The notes beneath the pieces are model-generated. The model worked only from the letters and a program-made list of their open reading frames with translations. It made no database searches and had not been told where the DNA came from. Shown one piece after another: positions 22,200 to 35,512 of a DNA stretch of 64,000 nucleotides (position 1 is its first letter; every line of letters starts with the position of its first letter). The stretch covers positions 1,364,001-1,428,000 of the forward strand of contig JAYXKI010000001.1 in NCBI GenBank assembly GCA_037892935.1, in the 5' to 3' direction. Source of the DNA: Phlebopus portentosus (lineage: Eukaryota > Basidiomycota > Agaricomycetes > Boletales > Boletinellaceae). The translations under genes were made by a program, and so were the position numbers.

Positions 22200-25100
22200 T
22201 GAACAGCCCCTGCGTTGAACCAGCGCACAATATGGACTGCGAGATGACCAGCTCAAGGCGATCGCGCAAGGATGATCTTGGCTCTACAGATACATTTTCC
22301 TTTCTGAACAATCCCGACCTGCTATCTAGTACTTCGGAGGTGTTGTCTGGGTCCGGTGGGCTAGCAACAGAGTCAAATGGCTGGTATAATGCTAGTCAAC
22401 TAGATAATCTGGGTCCTCCGAGCAGCGCATTGGAACAGCTCGATTTTTGCGGGATGCCTTTTAATGAAGTCGATTTCAATTCTGTCGACTTTATGAGTGC
22501 CCTGCTCAACTTTGAACCTGTGATTCACCCCAATAGTGTGCTTGCGAATGTAGAAACGGTTGCACCGAATCCCTTCAGCTCGGATCAGCTTTCATCGTTG
22601 GCCTTCCCTGTCGACAACCTTACGCATTCTTGGAACTCTGCACCGTCTTCTGCAGTCGTTTCCACTCCTTATGCCAACAATAATCAGCCGCCGTCAGAGC
22701 TTCGAACACTTCAGCTAGTCTCAACGCCATCTGCTGTTTCTTCAAGCAGCAGCCGGGAAATAGAGAAGCACAGGGGGCAAGCAAGGCAGATTTCTGGTTC
22801 CGAGGCAGCATCATTTACCGATGCTCCCGTTATTGGTACGTATTTGCAGGGTATACCATTGCTTTCTACTTATGCCCAAATTGCAACAAAGACCTCTCTC
22901 ACAAAGTGCCGATACCGCGTTTACACCCATCGTCTCCTGCTACGACTTTGAGATCCGCCCCGACAACTTCTGCGCAAGCAGAAGCATCACCTTCTCCCTC
23001 TATAGTATCCACAAACGAGCGTACGAAGGTCTCGCACTGTGCTGTCGAGCGGCGTTATAGGACCAACATGAGGCAGCATATCAAGAACCTCCGAGAAATC
23101 GTCCCCGCGCTGCGTGTTTTGGAACTCAAATCGGGGAATCGTATCAGTAATCTTTCTTTCAAACCAGGGACGCGGAGAGCTGGTATCGATGCGGCCACGG
23201 CTGGTGAAGGAGAAGACGTCATCGACGAGCGTGGTTATATCGATGGAGTAAAGGTTGCTCGGAACGGAAGCAAGACGACGGCTATCCTCAAGACGATCGA
23301 ATACATCCGTGTACTGAAACGCCGAGAAATGCGCTTAAAGTGCGAGCAAGAGGGACTCAAAGACCTCGTACGGAGTTTTCCTGGAGGTCCAGATCTACTG
23401 TGTCAATGGGAAACGACGTGGAGAGAAAGGTTCGGGGGTCCAGAGAAGGACGAGATTGAGGAGGAAAGTACCGAACCTAGAGATGGCGATCAGGACGAAA
23501 CTGGTGTCGACAGTGTGGATAACAAAGAAGGCTACACAAGCACGTCTGGGCGAGAGAATGCGAAGAGGCCCAAAACAGGCCTTTCGTCATCATCTTCAGA
23601 TGACGGGAAGAAAGCTCCTGCGATGTCCGACAAAGCCCGGAATGATGTTTTATCAGCACCCAGGCGATACATTGCAATAAAGCCTGCTCCAGCTTTAGAC
23701 TCATCTGGGGTACCTTTGGTAGTTATCCCCTCTCAGACGACAAAGAGAAAACGTGGACGACCTCGAAAGAATCCCGTGCCTCCTGTCACATCGCCTGGAG
23801 GACTGGCACAGGATGCCTTTGCTGTCCAAACCCAGGTGCAGGCCATTGCAACTGCGGGACAATCACAGCAGTCTTCCGGCGAGGTTGTGCCTGTGGAAGC
23901 GCATTCCGGTTCTCGAGCCCTGCAAGACGAGCCCCATTCCGGACAGTACCTCTTTGCCATCTTCACATTCGTCTCCTTTTTCACTTCCCCGCTCCCTATT
24001 TCTCCTACCTCATTCGGGATGACAAGAGACGCACCTCAAACTCAGTTGCATTTCGGATCCGTTCTGACCGAAAATCATGTCCTCGGTAACTCTGAAAGAT
24101 ACGACGTTTCGCCAGTAGTCTCGGTTCCGTTGCGCTGGCGTGAAGTCATACACCTCGTCCACCTGGCGTTCTCCGTGTATTTGGTATTTTCGATCATGCA
24201 GGCGCGGTTCTCCCGTCTCCTACACGTCTCTCCTGAGATGCTACTTTCAAGTTTGCAGCAGTTCAGTCTGGCCAACAGTTCGCTTCCTCGTTCGCTGCTC
24301 ACTCTTAAGGCCCGACAGGATCCTGGCGAAAAGTTTCGAAAGGGGTGCCGAAAGCTAAAGGAACTCTCCAATGGTAAACTGGTCATGCCAGCCATTGAAG
24401 CTCAGATTTTCCGCGAAGGTCTTGGTCTACAGCCAGGTGTATCTGGCTTGCTACGGACGCTATCGTCCCTGATTTGGCGACCTGAGAAGCACGAACATTG
24501 GAGGCTGGAGCGAAGAACATTCATGAGGCTTGTTGAACTGATTGCTTTGGATGGTAAGATTGCATGCCTTTTGAGAATGCTCCTCTCTAATTAAATCTCC
24601 TAGCGAAATCTCCCATAAGCTCACGTTTGCAGATGTTCATGGGCGTCTTCCGATACATGCACGGATGTACTGCGACTGGAACTGAGCTTGCCAACCTAGC
24701 ATTAGTGATCTATCCCATATGGCGGGCTAAAGCCATCGGATTGTGGGATATAGCACTTGCTCGTGTGCAGGGGAGAAGCGCATCTTCTTCCTACATATAC
24801 AAGCCATACGAGACTTTTGTTCTCGAGACCATGTCCGTTGACGAGGCGGCTCAAGCTGTTCTGAGACTGTATAGCAATGCTGGTGCCCACGTTATGACGT
24901 TAGCCCCAGATAATGGACTGTGCAGGAGCGGGTATAATGGACATCGTGAGTTGGCGAGTACTCTGGCCGCCATCACTAGGCAAGTGGTGCATGAGCACAT
25001 TCGCGCGGAAGCGGAACGTGCCTTCGTTCAAATTGCTTCCGGAGAGCAAGAAGACTGCTCTTCCTCTCCAGAAGGCGAACGTATTGATTACGACCGTCTC

Positions 25101-25481
25101 CTGGTCGCTGGTCGCTCCTTGGATCCGCCGACAGTGGCCCTCTTGAACTACTTTGATCAAGTCCTCCACTCAAAGGCAACGGATCGGGACGCAAAGGCTG
25201 AGCCGGACATAGTAGAAGAAAATGTCAAGGAATGGGGAGATTTCTCGCATATTCACGGGGAACTCAAAGCCCTGGTGGACGGCATTGTCCTTTGTCGAAG
25301 CATGAGGATTGGTACGGATGAGAAAGGTCGGTCTGTGATCGAGGAAACTTCCGCTTCTCACCGGAGCCCCGCACAAAGCCATGAACTAAAGCAGCTGCTG
25401 CTGAATTCCACAGTCTTCGACCGGACCGATGCATTGAGAAGCGCACGAAGATGGGTCTTGGATTTGCTTACATCGGACTAG
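22196..25481 (+). CDS. sre1: SREBP-type bHLH membrane transcription factor (Sre1 family)
   Basis: SREBPs are ER membrane precursors cleaved when sterol or oxygen falls; the released bHLH domain then activates ergosterol and hypoxia genes. ATG at 22196. The N-terminal acidic, Ser-rich region ends at intron 1 (about 22833-22907). The bHLH reads SHCAVERRYRTNMRQHI with the Tyr that distinguishes SREBPs from other bHLH proteins; the loop is long, and helix 2 reads KTTAILKTIEYIRVLKRR. A basic patch (KRKRGRPRK) follows. Two hydrophobic segments (YLFAIFTFVSFFTSPLPI and VIHLVHLAFSVYLVFSIM) are separated by about 65 residues, as expected of the hairpin membrane anchor. Intron 2 is 24553-24602. The C-terminal domain of about 300 residues resembles the fungal SREBP C-terminal region (DUF2014-type). 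All key parts are intact. Confidence 0.85.
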
Positions 25482-25833
25482 AGCACAGGGATTTCAGTTT
25501 GTACACATAGTTGTTTTATATTGCATTTCTATGATATTGAATAAGGGACGAGGTGGTAAACAAGAACGATGTCATTGGCCAAAAGACTATATGACTTGAT
25601 TGGATGGAGATTGAATTTTACTCCTTCCTCACCTCAGGCTGGGTGACTCACGTGCTGTGCCCGCTTAGAGGTATAACCGGAGCCCCGGTTCTATACTCTC
25701 GCAGCGCATATAACTCACTCCTTCCTCTTCCTCTTCCTCTTTCCCCATTCTCTTCTTGCACACAGTTCACCTAGCCCACCCTGTGTCCTCCATTATAGCC
25801 TGAAGCCAGCGCGTCCTGGCCTGGCAGTAGCAA
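25482..25833. promoter_or_regulatory. Spacer upstream of the 25834 gene
   Basis: 352 bp with a CACGTG near 25651 and a long pyrimidine tract (CTTCCTCTTCCTCTT, about 25720-25742) before the start codon, as is common in basidiomycete promoters. Confidence 0.4.
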
Positions 25834-26798
25834 ATGCTCGCCAGACTGTCCAGGTCCTGCCCTCACCTAGCAGACCTTTCTTGGAACGTCTCCAGCCACG
25901 GGCGTACCGAACCTAACGATGAAAATGGTCTACAAGTGGACGATGACTTCCTGGTCTGTGCTGAATCTCTCCTTTCGTCTATTATGTGACTCATGCTCCT
26001 TTCTGCTCAGGCGCCGGAAGCCATTGCGTTCTCTCAGCTTTCCCTTTCTGTGCCAGAGAACGCGCTTGAGAACGTAGCAGGCGCCTGCGGGAAATTATTT
26101 AGCCCGCTCTATAGATATGTCGGGTCTGCATTCACGAATGACGTGGAGAAGGTGGTCCTGGCTTTGCATGAGGCAGATCCCGATTTCTCAGCTGACTCGG
26201 TACGTGTCCGCGTTGCTACTCTTGGCTATCCCTATTCAAAAGATTAATATCTTGCCTACAGCAGGACGAAGATGAGGACATTTATGTGATATCGTTTTCC
26301 TCATCGGAGGCATCTGTAGATTTTGTCTCGCGAACGGACGAACCAGTAAAGAACGAGGCAACTTTGAGCAATTCACCTCCGCCCTCCGTCCGTGGCGTCG
26401 GACACTTGTCCGGGCGCCCGGTGCCACAAAACATAACCGTACCTAGGATAGTCATCACACCCGCGCCTCCTCGACAGAGCCGCGAGATGTCCTCTTGTGT
26501 TCCAGTACAGGATACTTGTTTTGGGGCGCGTCTGACTGTGCCCGCGCACACGGCGCTTAACGCATGCCACCCACCCATGACACCTCCTTCGTCTCCCTAC
26601 ATGCCCTTATACACCACTATTCGGTCATGGGCGTACAGGCAAGGCCATTGGTGCGCTGTCGTTCCCGGTCTGGACGAGCAGGAGCGACGAGGCATCTTCT
26701 CGCGTCCCATCAACCTCCGCCAACGCGCGATGCGGAAACGACGAGACCGTGCAGTCTCTTGCCAAAATCTGTTTGCAAGAAGCAAACGTGACTCATAA
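25834..26798 (+). CDS. Unrecognised protein, three exons
   Basis: ATG at 25834 (MLARLSRSCPHLADLSW). Two clean introns join three frames: about 25954-26010 (GTCTGT...CTCAG) and about 26200-26261 (GTACGT...TACAG). The product is about 280 residues. It has a short acidic N-terminus, a middle part that looks folded (AIAFSQLSLSVPENALENVA, LYRYVGSAFTNDVEKVV), a Pro/Ser-rich stretch (PPMTPPSSPYMPLY) and a basic tail (RQRAMRKRRDR) that could be a nuclear localisation signal. No family was recognised. It is taken as real because the splicing is consistent and the frames are maintained. Confidence 0.55.
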
Positions 26799-27452
26799 TT
26801 TTTGAACATCTTATTCGATCTATTTTGTTTGATCTTATGCGGATTCTCCTTTTTTGTTTTTATTACTTGCTTATCCCTCGGTATACGATGCTATATCATG
26901 CTCCTACTTCAGCCATCATCCTTTTTTTTCACTTCATCTCACCTGCAATCTCCTCGTTCATCTTTAGCATCTGTATGCTTTTACATGTAGAATTACGTCT
27001 ATCACGAGATGTTGATGGAAACGAATACTGATTGGAATAATGAAGATCTTCTAGTCCACAACAAGATGACCTATCCATTTAAGTATTCTCGCTGAACAGT
27101 GAGAACAATGAGCTCCTTTGGAACGGAACGAGTATCGGCTTGCCTCGAATGTCCTGTATACATGGTAAATTCAAGGTCTACAGAATTTTAGAGCTTTCCA
27201 TCTTCTCTTGCGCCCGCTGTATTCCGCGGTCTGGGAAAGGTATCGCCTGGTCGTCTTCTTGGAATAAAATCAAATGATGGAGTGGCTCGGAAAAAAGAAT
27301 GCAAGTTTATATGTAAGCACGAGAGCTGGCGTGTATCTGAACTTGAAAGCACGGTCACGATATGTCTACAATTGTGAAATAATATGCGTGTAAGAGATAC
27401 AAACATGCGCGACTAATTTAGAGTTGTAGATGAAAACAAAGCAAACGTCACA
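26799..27452. other. 654-bp spacer between converging genes
   Basis: T-rich 3' regions of the two flanking genes, with no gene seen. The T-rich stretch at about 26815-26960 probably holds the 3' UTR and polyadenylation signals of the plus-strand gene. Confidence 0.5.
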
Positions 27453-30400
27453 TCAGGAAGACGAGAGCGCAGACGATCTTCTGGGTGGCAATGGCGGAGG
27501 CCTCGGCTTCGCAGAAACATCAGCACCTGTTTCAGGTGTGCACGAAGTATCAGGCTCCGAAAGTTGATCAGATCGCATGTTGCTGGACTTCGTGACTTCC
27601 ATGGTGGACGCGTCGGATCGTAGTGACGTTCCACCATCGACGTCGCTGTGCATTAGCACTGGCTCTTCAGAGAATATAATAGGAGTGCTGATCCGTTTCG
27701 CACCCAATGAAGTACGTTTGGCCCTTGTACTTGCGTTCGCCTTGGGCCGCAGCTCCGGCGATCCGTTGATGTCCCTGCGTTTCGTTTCGTCTTGTTCTGC
27801 GATAGCACGTAGTGCGTCTGAAGCACTTGGGGCAATAGCGATATCACCCTCTCCCATTTTTAGTGCTCCGCCCGAGTCGCGACGTGGCGGCAGCTGCGGC
27901 GGAGTCGGAGAAGGGCGAGGCGCAGAAGGCGAGCGTGGTGGTAGCGGTGGCGGAGTCGGTCTGCTCGCCACTGGTGTCCTCGTACCCGGACTGTCTATCA
28001 CAGATGGAGTAAGCGACAGTGGTGTAACATCGTCATTCGACTCAGGAGCTGGCGGAGAACCTTCGGAACGAGCAGGACTCTGCCCCGGCGACGCACTTGT
28101 CGCAGAACCTAGATTGGTCCTAGTTTGTCCTTGTTGCTGTTGCAATACAGACGAGTTTGACGTTGGACTCCTGAAAAGCCTGTAGACACTCTGAATTGTA
28201 GGTGGAATAGTCGGTGTACGCGACTTGCTTTCCGTGGGCGTGGAAGAAGATGACGCAGGAGGTACATAGCCTAGTGACTGGATATCTCCACGATGACTAG
28301 CATGTATTCCGGGTATAGTCATCATTGCGCCTTGAGATGGCTGCGTTTTAATAGGTGGGGGAAGGACTTCCAGTTCGGGAGAAGATAGGATCATTGTCGA
28401 TGCCGATGGCGTGGGCTCAGAAATATGAGTAGTATCTGTTGTCACCTTCGGAGGGGATATGGGCGCACGTGCTGCCTCTCTGCGAAGTAAAGCGGGGGTC
28501 TTTGGTGATGACTGCGAAGACGCAGACGATGAGGGCTCGATGTCTTTGCTTGATCCCGATGAGCTTCCCTCAGCGTTTCGCGATTCATCCTCATCTTTCT
28601 TGATCGTCGGGATATCAATGGGCCGTGACGACGAGCTAGTTTCGTGTCTTTCGTCAGACGGTCCCTGATCTTTTCTTCCGGCAACCGCAGCACGAATGTC
28701 TGCGTAATTACGCCCCTTGAGGAGGGACCCAGACAAGGTAGATCCGGTAGCTCCGTCCGCAGTCTCCTCCGGATGATTCGTCCCACCCATGTGCTCACGC
28801 TTGAAGCCATTCCAGTTCGCGCTCCATTTCTTCATGGCTTCCTTCGCGGTATTGCTCAGTGCCTGCTTATCAGCCTTTTGCTTGAGAGCTGATAAGAAGG
28901 ATGAAGTGTTTGTCGTGCGAGATGGCAATGCCTCGCTAGATGAGTTGCCTTGCCCGAGGACGTTTGCGCCCGACGACAACGATCGCGAACGAGAGTGCGT
29001 GGAGGAACCATCCTGCGAAGACTCGGCAGTGAGTGTAGACCCACTTTGCAAAAAACCTTGTCCTTCAGCCTCAGAGCTTTCCGCCGGGGGAGTCTTAGAT
29101 GCCGGAACGGATGTTGCCCGTCTATTGGACGTATCAACATTGAGTGACCTCCCCCGATCATCCTCAAAAGTTTCAGGTCGATCTAATGGACTTGATTTGG
29201 ACGCTTCATTCTCGCTTTCGGTTAGGTTCGAATCGTTGCCGAACCATGATCGGCGTTGTGCTGAGTCTTGCGACAATGACGGCGCAGATGCTGTTTCAAT
29301 CCGGTCACTATCCGAAATCGTCATGGGTTCCGTTGGCGTGGTGGCAACTGTTTCCGCAAGTACGTCCGTTGAGCGCGATTTTGTCGGCAAGCCACCATTC
29401 GCTTCAGTAACCGTCCCATTTTGCTCTGGAGACTTCTCCGGACGAAAAGCTTCACGGCTTGCATCGGCCCAAATCCCACCTCGATGCATTAAATGAGATG
29501 ACTCGAAGAATGCAATATCGTCCATGTTAGGCATCACGACAGATTCATTGATCTGAGGGTAAAGAAAAATAAGAACTCTGCTAAAGCAGACTTTCCAGAC
29601 CACTTACAATTTCCTTGAGCCTGGACTCAATGGTACTACAGATCATTGACCATTTGATCTGTCTGTCACTCACGACAGGCTCGACATCGAGTTCCATATC
29701 TGGCGGCTGAGTGAAGGCATACCAGATACGATTCGTTGGCGGTCGCTTCACCTTTACCAGCAGGTTTCCATCAAGTCTCCTGAGTACAACAGCTAATACC
29801 AGTTTTACGGTGTAGGTTTTAAAGCGTTGTCCGAGATTGATAATTGCCGTGGCCTCGACAGTCACTCGAATCTCGCCTCGATACATTACACGAATTTCCA
29901 AAGCCGCATCACCCTCCTTGGTAAGGTCTTTAAGCATGGGCTTGCTAAACGTTGGAGGTGTGTTGCCGACCGAAACGTCCGTCACGGATACGTTCTGTAG
30001 GAATGTTGGTATCTTGACTTTTGAAAGTTTCTTCATGAGTCTACCGATGATGAAAGATTCCAAGTTTTTCGTCCGATAGAAGCTGAAGAATATCCTCCCG
30101 AGAAGAGCATTCAACCAACGCATAGGGATTACGTCTGGCTGTTCATCGAGCGTCACAACGAGATGATTCATGTCGGACGGTGAAAATACGGGTCGAACAG
30201 GCTCAAGAGTCGATGAGCTGTGTGAATAATGTGCGGCATGCACCAAAGCGAGATACCAATCTTCCATTTCCACACAAGTCCGAACGAAGATGAACCAAGG
30301 TGTCGGACCATCGAATGCCTGAGCTTTCGCTTCTTCTTTCATTTGCTCAAGGTCCTCCAGCCTGGTACGTTCCTTTTCCTTTTTTCTGTCGCTGACGTCC

Positions 30401-31002
30401 AATTCCGAAACCGTCTTGTCGACATCTTGTGCTTCAAAGCCCATTTCTCGCGTTATGCTTGTTAGCTCTTCGCCAAGATCGTCGGAGTCATTTAGGGGCT
30501 TCAGACAAATTGCGTTTCGTTTCGTGAACAATTCACCGTCGGCAAGACCCTCCGGAAAGATGGTTACTTGATGCATGGAGAGGTGAATCGCGGCTTCGCA
30601 TTCCGTCATGGTTTCGTCCTCGTAGAAGTAGAGGACATCACCCTTCAAGACGACATACCACATGTCCTTTGGTCGAGAGCGCTTTGGATCCTTAGAACGG
30701 GAGTCCAAATAGGCGCGCATCATGTTAACATACGATCCGTCTGGCTCCTTTTCCTCGAATGTACGCCGGACGATGAGCCATGCCTTACGTGGCTTCGGCT
30801 GGTCATTTACCGGAGGAACGGGAGACTCATCCTGGTCCTGATTCGACTGCTCGGAGAGCTTCTTGCGCTCTAGTTTTGCGGGATCAGGATCACCGACAGG
30901 GACCGAAGTGTAAATTGTCCATGCGACGGCTGCACATATGAGGAGGGGAATGAAGGTGAATCCCCCTAAGACGTAAGCATAGACGAGAGCCTTGAGTGAC
31001 AT
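27453..31002 (-). CDS. nvj2: Nvj2-like SMP-domain lipid transfer protein with PH domain
   Basis: Nvj2/TEX2 proteins tether the ER to other organelles and carry ceramide and other lipids through an SMP domain. ATG at 31002-31000. An N-terminal membrane helix ([22 protein letters not shown]) anchors the protein in the ER. A PH-like region includes [17 protein letters not shown] and [15 protein letters not shown]. The SMP domain runs from [20 protein letters not shown] through [40 protein letters not shown] and [17 protein letters not shown]. An intron near 29607-29553 leads to a long C-terminal exon (29552-27453) that is Ser/Pro-rich and disordered, with proline runs such as [12 protein letters not shown] that could bind SH3 domains. 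The domain order matches fungal Nvj2. Confidence 0.85.
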
Positions 31003-31977
31003 GAGGCGAGTTGTGGCACTCGCAATAAGATGCTACTTGGTAGAATGCCTAGATAGCATATAGTCGGAAGAGGTCAAAGATGGTGGAAGAGAAGAGAAGA
31101 GAAGAGAGGATATGGGAGGATTGAGAGAAGAGTAACAGCGACGTCACAAAAACGCGAACACGTGCCGTGCCGATCAGGTTCTGCCACCGTGACCGTGACT
31201 GCATTTGCACTCGCCACTGGTTGCTCGATGGCATCCAAAGCGTCTTATCGAAAAGCACCCCATCTCATGTGTATTCGTGATATGCTAGTGCTTTCAACAT
31301 CGCCTGTGATTTCTTGCAGCCAATAATCCACTTCCTCGTGATGATACGCATGCCATTTTACACAAGAGCACTTGAATAATCTCATGCACAGCAGCAGCCT
31401 GTGCGCCGGTATACGTGCACCGTTAGTTCGTTCAACCACCGCGACAAGTGCGCGTGTTGTTCTGCACCGACGATAGTCTATTTGCTAAAAGCTCATTTTT
31501 ATGTCATTTTGGTTCTTAGAAATTTCTCCGATTCCCTGCTGCGAAAGCGAAAGTGCTTTTGATTCCGTGCGGTGTTCCATTAGTCGGATTCCGGGGTGAA
31601 ACTGCAGTGTATTGAGAAGAGGAGGACTTAATACCGCCGGCGGTGGATGTATTTGATAATTACAATGGAGATCAATCGGTTAGAAATGTGGACCTGGATG
31701 TATGTATGCTACGCGGTCCACATGTGCCCTGGAGACGAGACAAGCTCTTTACTTTAAAATCGTAGGGTAGGTAGGGCGGCTGTCCTTACCGCTCCGAGCG
31801 CCAGCACCTCCACACCCTCCCTTTCTCGCCTCCCTCCATCATACTTACCAGGCGGTCGCAGTATTCTTCTCGACACTGTCGATAGGAAGGCAGCTCGGAC
31901 TATATCACTCGTTGCCAAGGGATCATTCTATGCTTGGCTGATTACGTCTTAGATTTCCGGTATTTTGCCCCGTAAAT
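31003..31977. other. 975-bp divergent spacer, no gene seen
   Basis: Upstream region of both nvj2 and the 31978 gene. It includes a GAAGA-type purine repeat (about 31085-31107) and a CACGTG near 31159. Open frames here are short and unsupported. Confidence 0.5.
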
Positions 31978-34900
31978 ATGAAGTGGAAAACCAAGCATCG
32001 TCACGAAGACTCTTCCACCTCGTCCACCTCTTCGGCGAGTGACGTGCTCGACGAGCCATTCCAAGCCCCACCAATCTTTACTTCATCTTTCCTACCAACC
32101 GTCGATAGTTTACTTGGAAGGGACATATCTCCACACCCGACACCAAAATCAAGTCCACGGCTAGGTCAGTTACTCATTACCAAAGATATTGAAGCTCTTT
32201 TGGAGGAGGACGAACGTGTGCGAGCTCAGCAGCGACAGGAGCAACAAGACCGGGAGGCTAAGCTTGGCAACTTAGATCTCGTCGCTCTTTCAGAAGATCC
32301 GTGTTCGGTCGTACGTGCTCTCCCGCCGCCCCCGCGGCGTCTACCACAGGGCCGACACCACAAGGTCCAGAGCGATTTTCAGACGCCGATGTTGTCGGGG
32401 CAAATTTCAGGTAGCAATATCATGAAGGAAGGAGACATTAGTGTCCGACGACCATCAATGACCGGCGGTGCTGCCTCATCACCATCTGTTTCAAGGCGGC
32501 CGTCCATCAAGGACGTGCCAGCCGATCTAGGGTCAGCCCGCAGAATGAGCGGCACGGAAGGCTATGGTGAGCAATACTTTTTATGCATTTGTCGTTCAGC
32601 GTCTTCTCAAACTCGCCCGGACATTGTCAGCAATGCTCGATAGATCTTCGCGGGATGAAGCCAGCTCCGTAAACCGTCTTTCAGAGTTTGGTCCGAAATC
32701 ATCCCGACGAAGCCCAGACGGTACCGGTAGGGAGTCGTGGAGTGCTACTTCTGGCTTCTCTGGTAAGCATACTTTGTCTTAAATAGCCTAAATTTGCAAC
32801 GGACTGAAGAGCTTCCGCAGGCACAACGCAACCATCGAACTCGACAGGCCCATCTCCTTCTGGACTCACAGACTTGTCAGGAAGCATAGCGTTGCACCCT
32901 TCCAGACCACTATTATCTCAAGCTTTCTTCAGATCCCGGGAATCTGTCTATTCAGCTGCTTCAAGCATTGATCCAGCATCGACAGTTCACGAACCTCGCA
33001 TCAGTATCTCGAGCACGATTTATCCTCCGTCCGCTTACAACGAACTTCCTTCTCCCGTTGCTGCGCCTGTGGGAAGTGATCAGCTTGGCACGGGGCATCG
33101 TGATTCGCTATCTTATACCGAAGCTGATTTGGTTTGCGTCGAAGATGATCAACAACACTCTATTGTTGACACATCTACCCAGACATCGGCTGAATGCGAA
33201 ACGTCCGTTCCTCTACGCACAGCATTCGCCATTCCTGAGGGAATATGCCTGATTAGTAGCAAGCTCTTAAATGACACTGAGAGCGGTCCTCCCCCTCGTC
33301 GTCCGCTTTCTTCCTCTTCGGACGTGTCCACTCGTCATCGTTCTGGTCAGAAACCCGCTTTACCCACGGCTCCAAAACCCGACTTCCGCCGCTCGCGATC
33401 TGTTCAGCCACCCTCCAAAACCCCAATGATCTCGAAGCCGCCGTCACGTTCTTCCTCTCCGAAGCTTCCGGTGCTTGTTCCATATCATCTGATGACCTCT
33501 TTCTCGCCCTCTGACTCCAACCGCACCGATTCACTCCCTCCAACGACCAATTTTCTTAACCCTCAAGAACGGACTGACCTTATCCGCAAAACCCGCAAAC
33601 TTACTCAAGTATTTGGGCAAACACCTTCGCCCATGTCTGGTCCTGAAGAGTTTACTGATTCTCCAGTCCTAAACAACTGCTTAATCCCAATAATGCCCGC
33701 TCGCAAAGTCCACGCCCGCGCCGTATCCGACGCCCTGGGTGCTCCAGGAGTTAAGGGCTCCCGTGAGACGCACATTCCTATGCCTGTAGGAAGAACAAGT
33801 TCTCTCAGTCCAATAAGGTTCCGGAGCTCGAGTTCTGGCTTGGGCAACGACTCGGACGATTCTCTGTCTCCGTTTGATAGCCCGGACGCTGCAACACCCT
33901 TGTCTTCTCGGAAGAAGAATGGTGATGCTATTGTCAGAAGTCCGACCATTGTCAGTGCTTCCGACTCCTTCATTGACATGGCGGACCATGATAACTCAAG
34001 TAAGGCCTGCAACTTGGTTCACTTGAACTCTTATTGACTATTTTGTCCTTAGACCTCATGCGCTTCTCGTCGATATGCTCCTTTGCGGAAAGCTTAACTG
34101 ATGAGCAACGAGCCGAAGAAGAACGCCGTCGCAAGCGAGAAAAACTTACGAAATTGCATCGTTTCCTCGGTAGTCGTGTTCCCATGGAACTTGTCCTCGG
34201 ACATGACTTGGACGTGCCGCTTCCTCCACTTGCACCGGACTCTAAGTCAGTTGACCCTACATCTGATGGCGAGGTCTCGCCGGCGACTAAGCTTTGGTTA
34301 CTCTCCAAGCGCCGGAATAGTCTTCCCACTTCCGACCCACTCGAGAGGCTAGCTGATTCTGACCGATTGAAGGAGGAATTGAGTGATAAAGAGAAGTCTG
34401 CGGCTGTCAAGAGGGCACTGAAGATGGAGAAGGTTGGTCGACGTATACCAAAAGTTGTTGACTTGTTCTCATTCGGATGACTCTTTTCTAGATGTTCGGG
34501 GAACAGCCTCCACTGGACCTTTTCCATTCGGGTAGGATGCGAGCTGGACAGCACCACTCGGGTGTAAGGACAATGTCCGATTCGAAAGTGCCTGCGTTAT
34601 CAGCGCCTTCATCTCCTGTCGCCGGGAATATCAACAAAGCAGCATATCGCAAGCAGAAGTTGAAACGAAATAACAGACCAGGAACTTCTGAATCTGCGAA
34701 GAGACTGCTGGGCCCGGGCCCAGAAATTGGCGAAACAGATTCGATTAATGACGGACAATCCGATATTTATTATCATTACCGTAACTCTCTCGTTTCTTTG
34801 ACAAATATTGTGGATAACGTAAGTTGTCGAACGTTACTTGTTGTTCTTTGGCTTACCCTTTTTTTAGGATGACAAAAAATCTCTTGTTGAACTTCACGAA

Positions 34901-35317
34901 TATATCAACGAAGATCTCTCAATGGGACCCCGAGACAATCGCGAGAGTTATTCAAACAGCTCCATCCGATCCGAGCGTCGCCGTTCTTTACCTCTCCGTG
35001 CTTCATACTCGTCCTTAGCATCGCAGTGTACGATCTCCGAACCAAAATCAGAAGCTACGCCCTTCGAGGTGCGCAGACGCCGAGCCGCCAAATTGAGCCA
35101 TTTCTTCGGTGTCTCCTATCGTGATCTTTTCGGCCAAGTTCTTGATAGTCTGGAAATGAGTGTGCGCGAAGATGAAGGGAAAGGCACACTGAATGCCGAT
35201 GAAGCTAAGGTATGTGTCCATGCCGCGTTGATGCTCACGCATACTCAGTGCAACGTTGCACAGGATCTTCTTGTCCAACTCACGAAACTCAAAGCAAGAC
35301 GTGACGAGCTCTCATGA
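31978..35317 (+). CDS. Large disordered protein with recurring KL-x-FG motif, function unknown
   Basis: ATG at 31978 (MKWKTKHRHEDSS). Exons join across introns at about 32565-32629 (GTGAGC...TCAG), 32762-32820 (GTAAGC...CGCAG), a short one near 34001-34053, one near 34430-34491, about 34819-34868 and one near 35210-35262. The product is roughly 950 residues, mostly Ser/Pro-rich low complexity with many SP and TP sites. Three short basic motifs stand out: LIRKTRKLTQVFGQ (about 33576-33620), RKREKLTKLHRFLG (about 34130-34172) and RRRAAKLSHFFGVSYRDLFG (about 35070-35130). A coiled segment (LLEEDERVRAQQRQEQQDRE) is near the N-terminus. No known domain was recognised. Gene reality is well supported; some junctions are approximate. 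Confidence 0.6.
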
Positions 35318-35512
35318 TTCCCTTTATGATTAATGATTATCTGAAGTGATGCGCGTTTCTGACAACCGCGCTAGTGTTTTCAGTCTCTAGGCTTTCTCAT
35401 CGCTTCGGTTTTCCCTCCATCGTAATCACGTAATTTATGAACAAAGTGGGGAACGGACAAGTAAATTACGATAGGACATGTAAATAATTCCGTCGAAGGT
35501 AGTATTATAGTA
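35318..35512. other. 195-bp spacer between converging genes
   Basis: AT-rich, with an imperfect TAGTATTATAG direct repeat at about 35500-35517. No gene is seen. Confidence 0.5.

Noticed and set aside
27577..28185. 202-codon plus-strand frame rich in Gly, Ser and Val
   Set aside because: Antisense to the proline-rich tail of Nvj2; a composition shadow.
29221..29236. tRNA B-box-like GGTTCGAATCG
   Set aside because: It lies inside the Nvj2 coding exon and has no matching A box or acceptor stem.
31159..31164. CACGTG E-boxes as SREBP targets across the window
   Set aside because: CACGTG occurs in coding DNA and in many spacers here, so single sites carry little information; only the one next to sre1 is kept as a finding.
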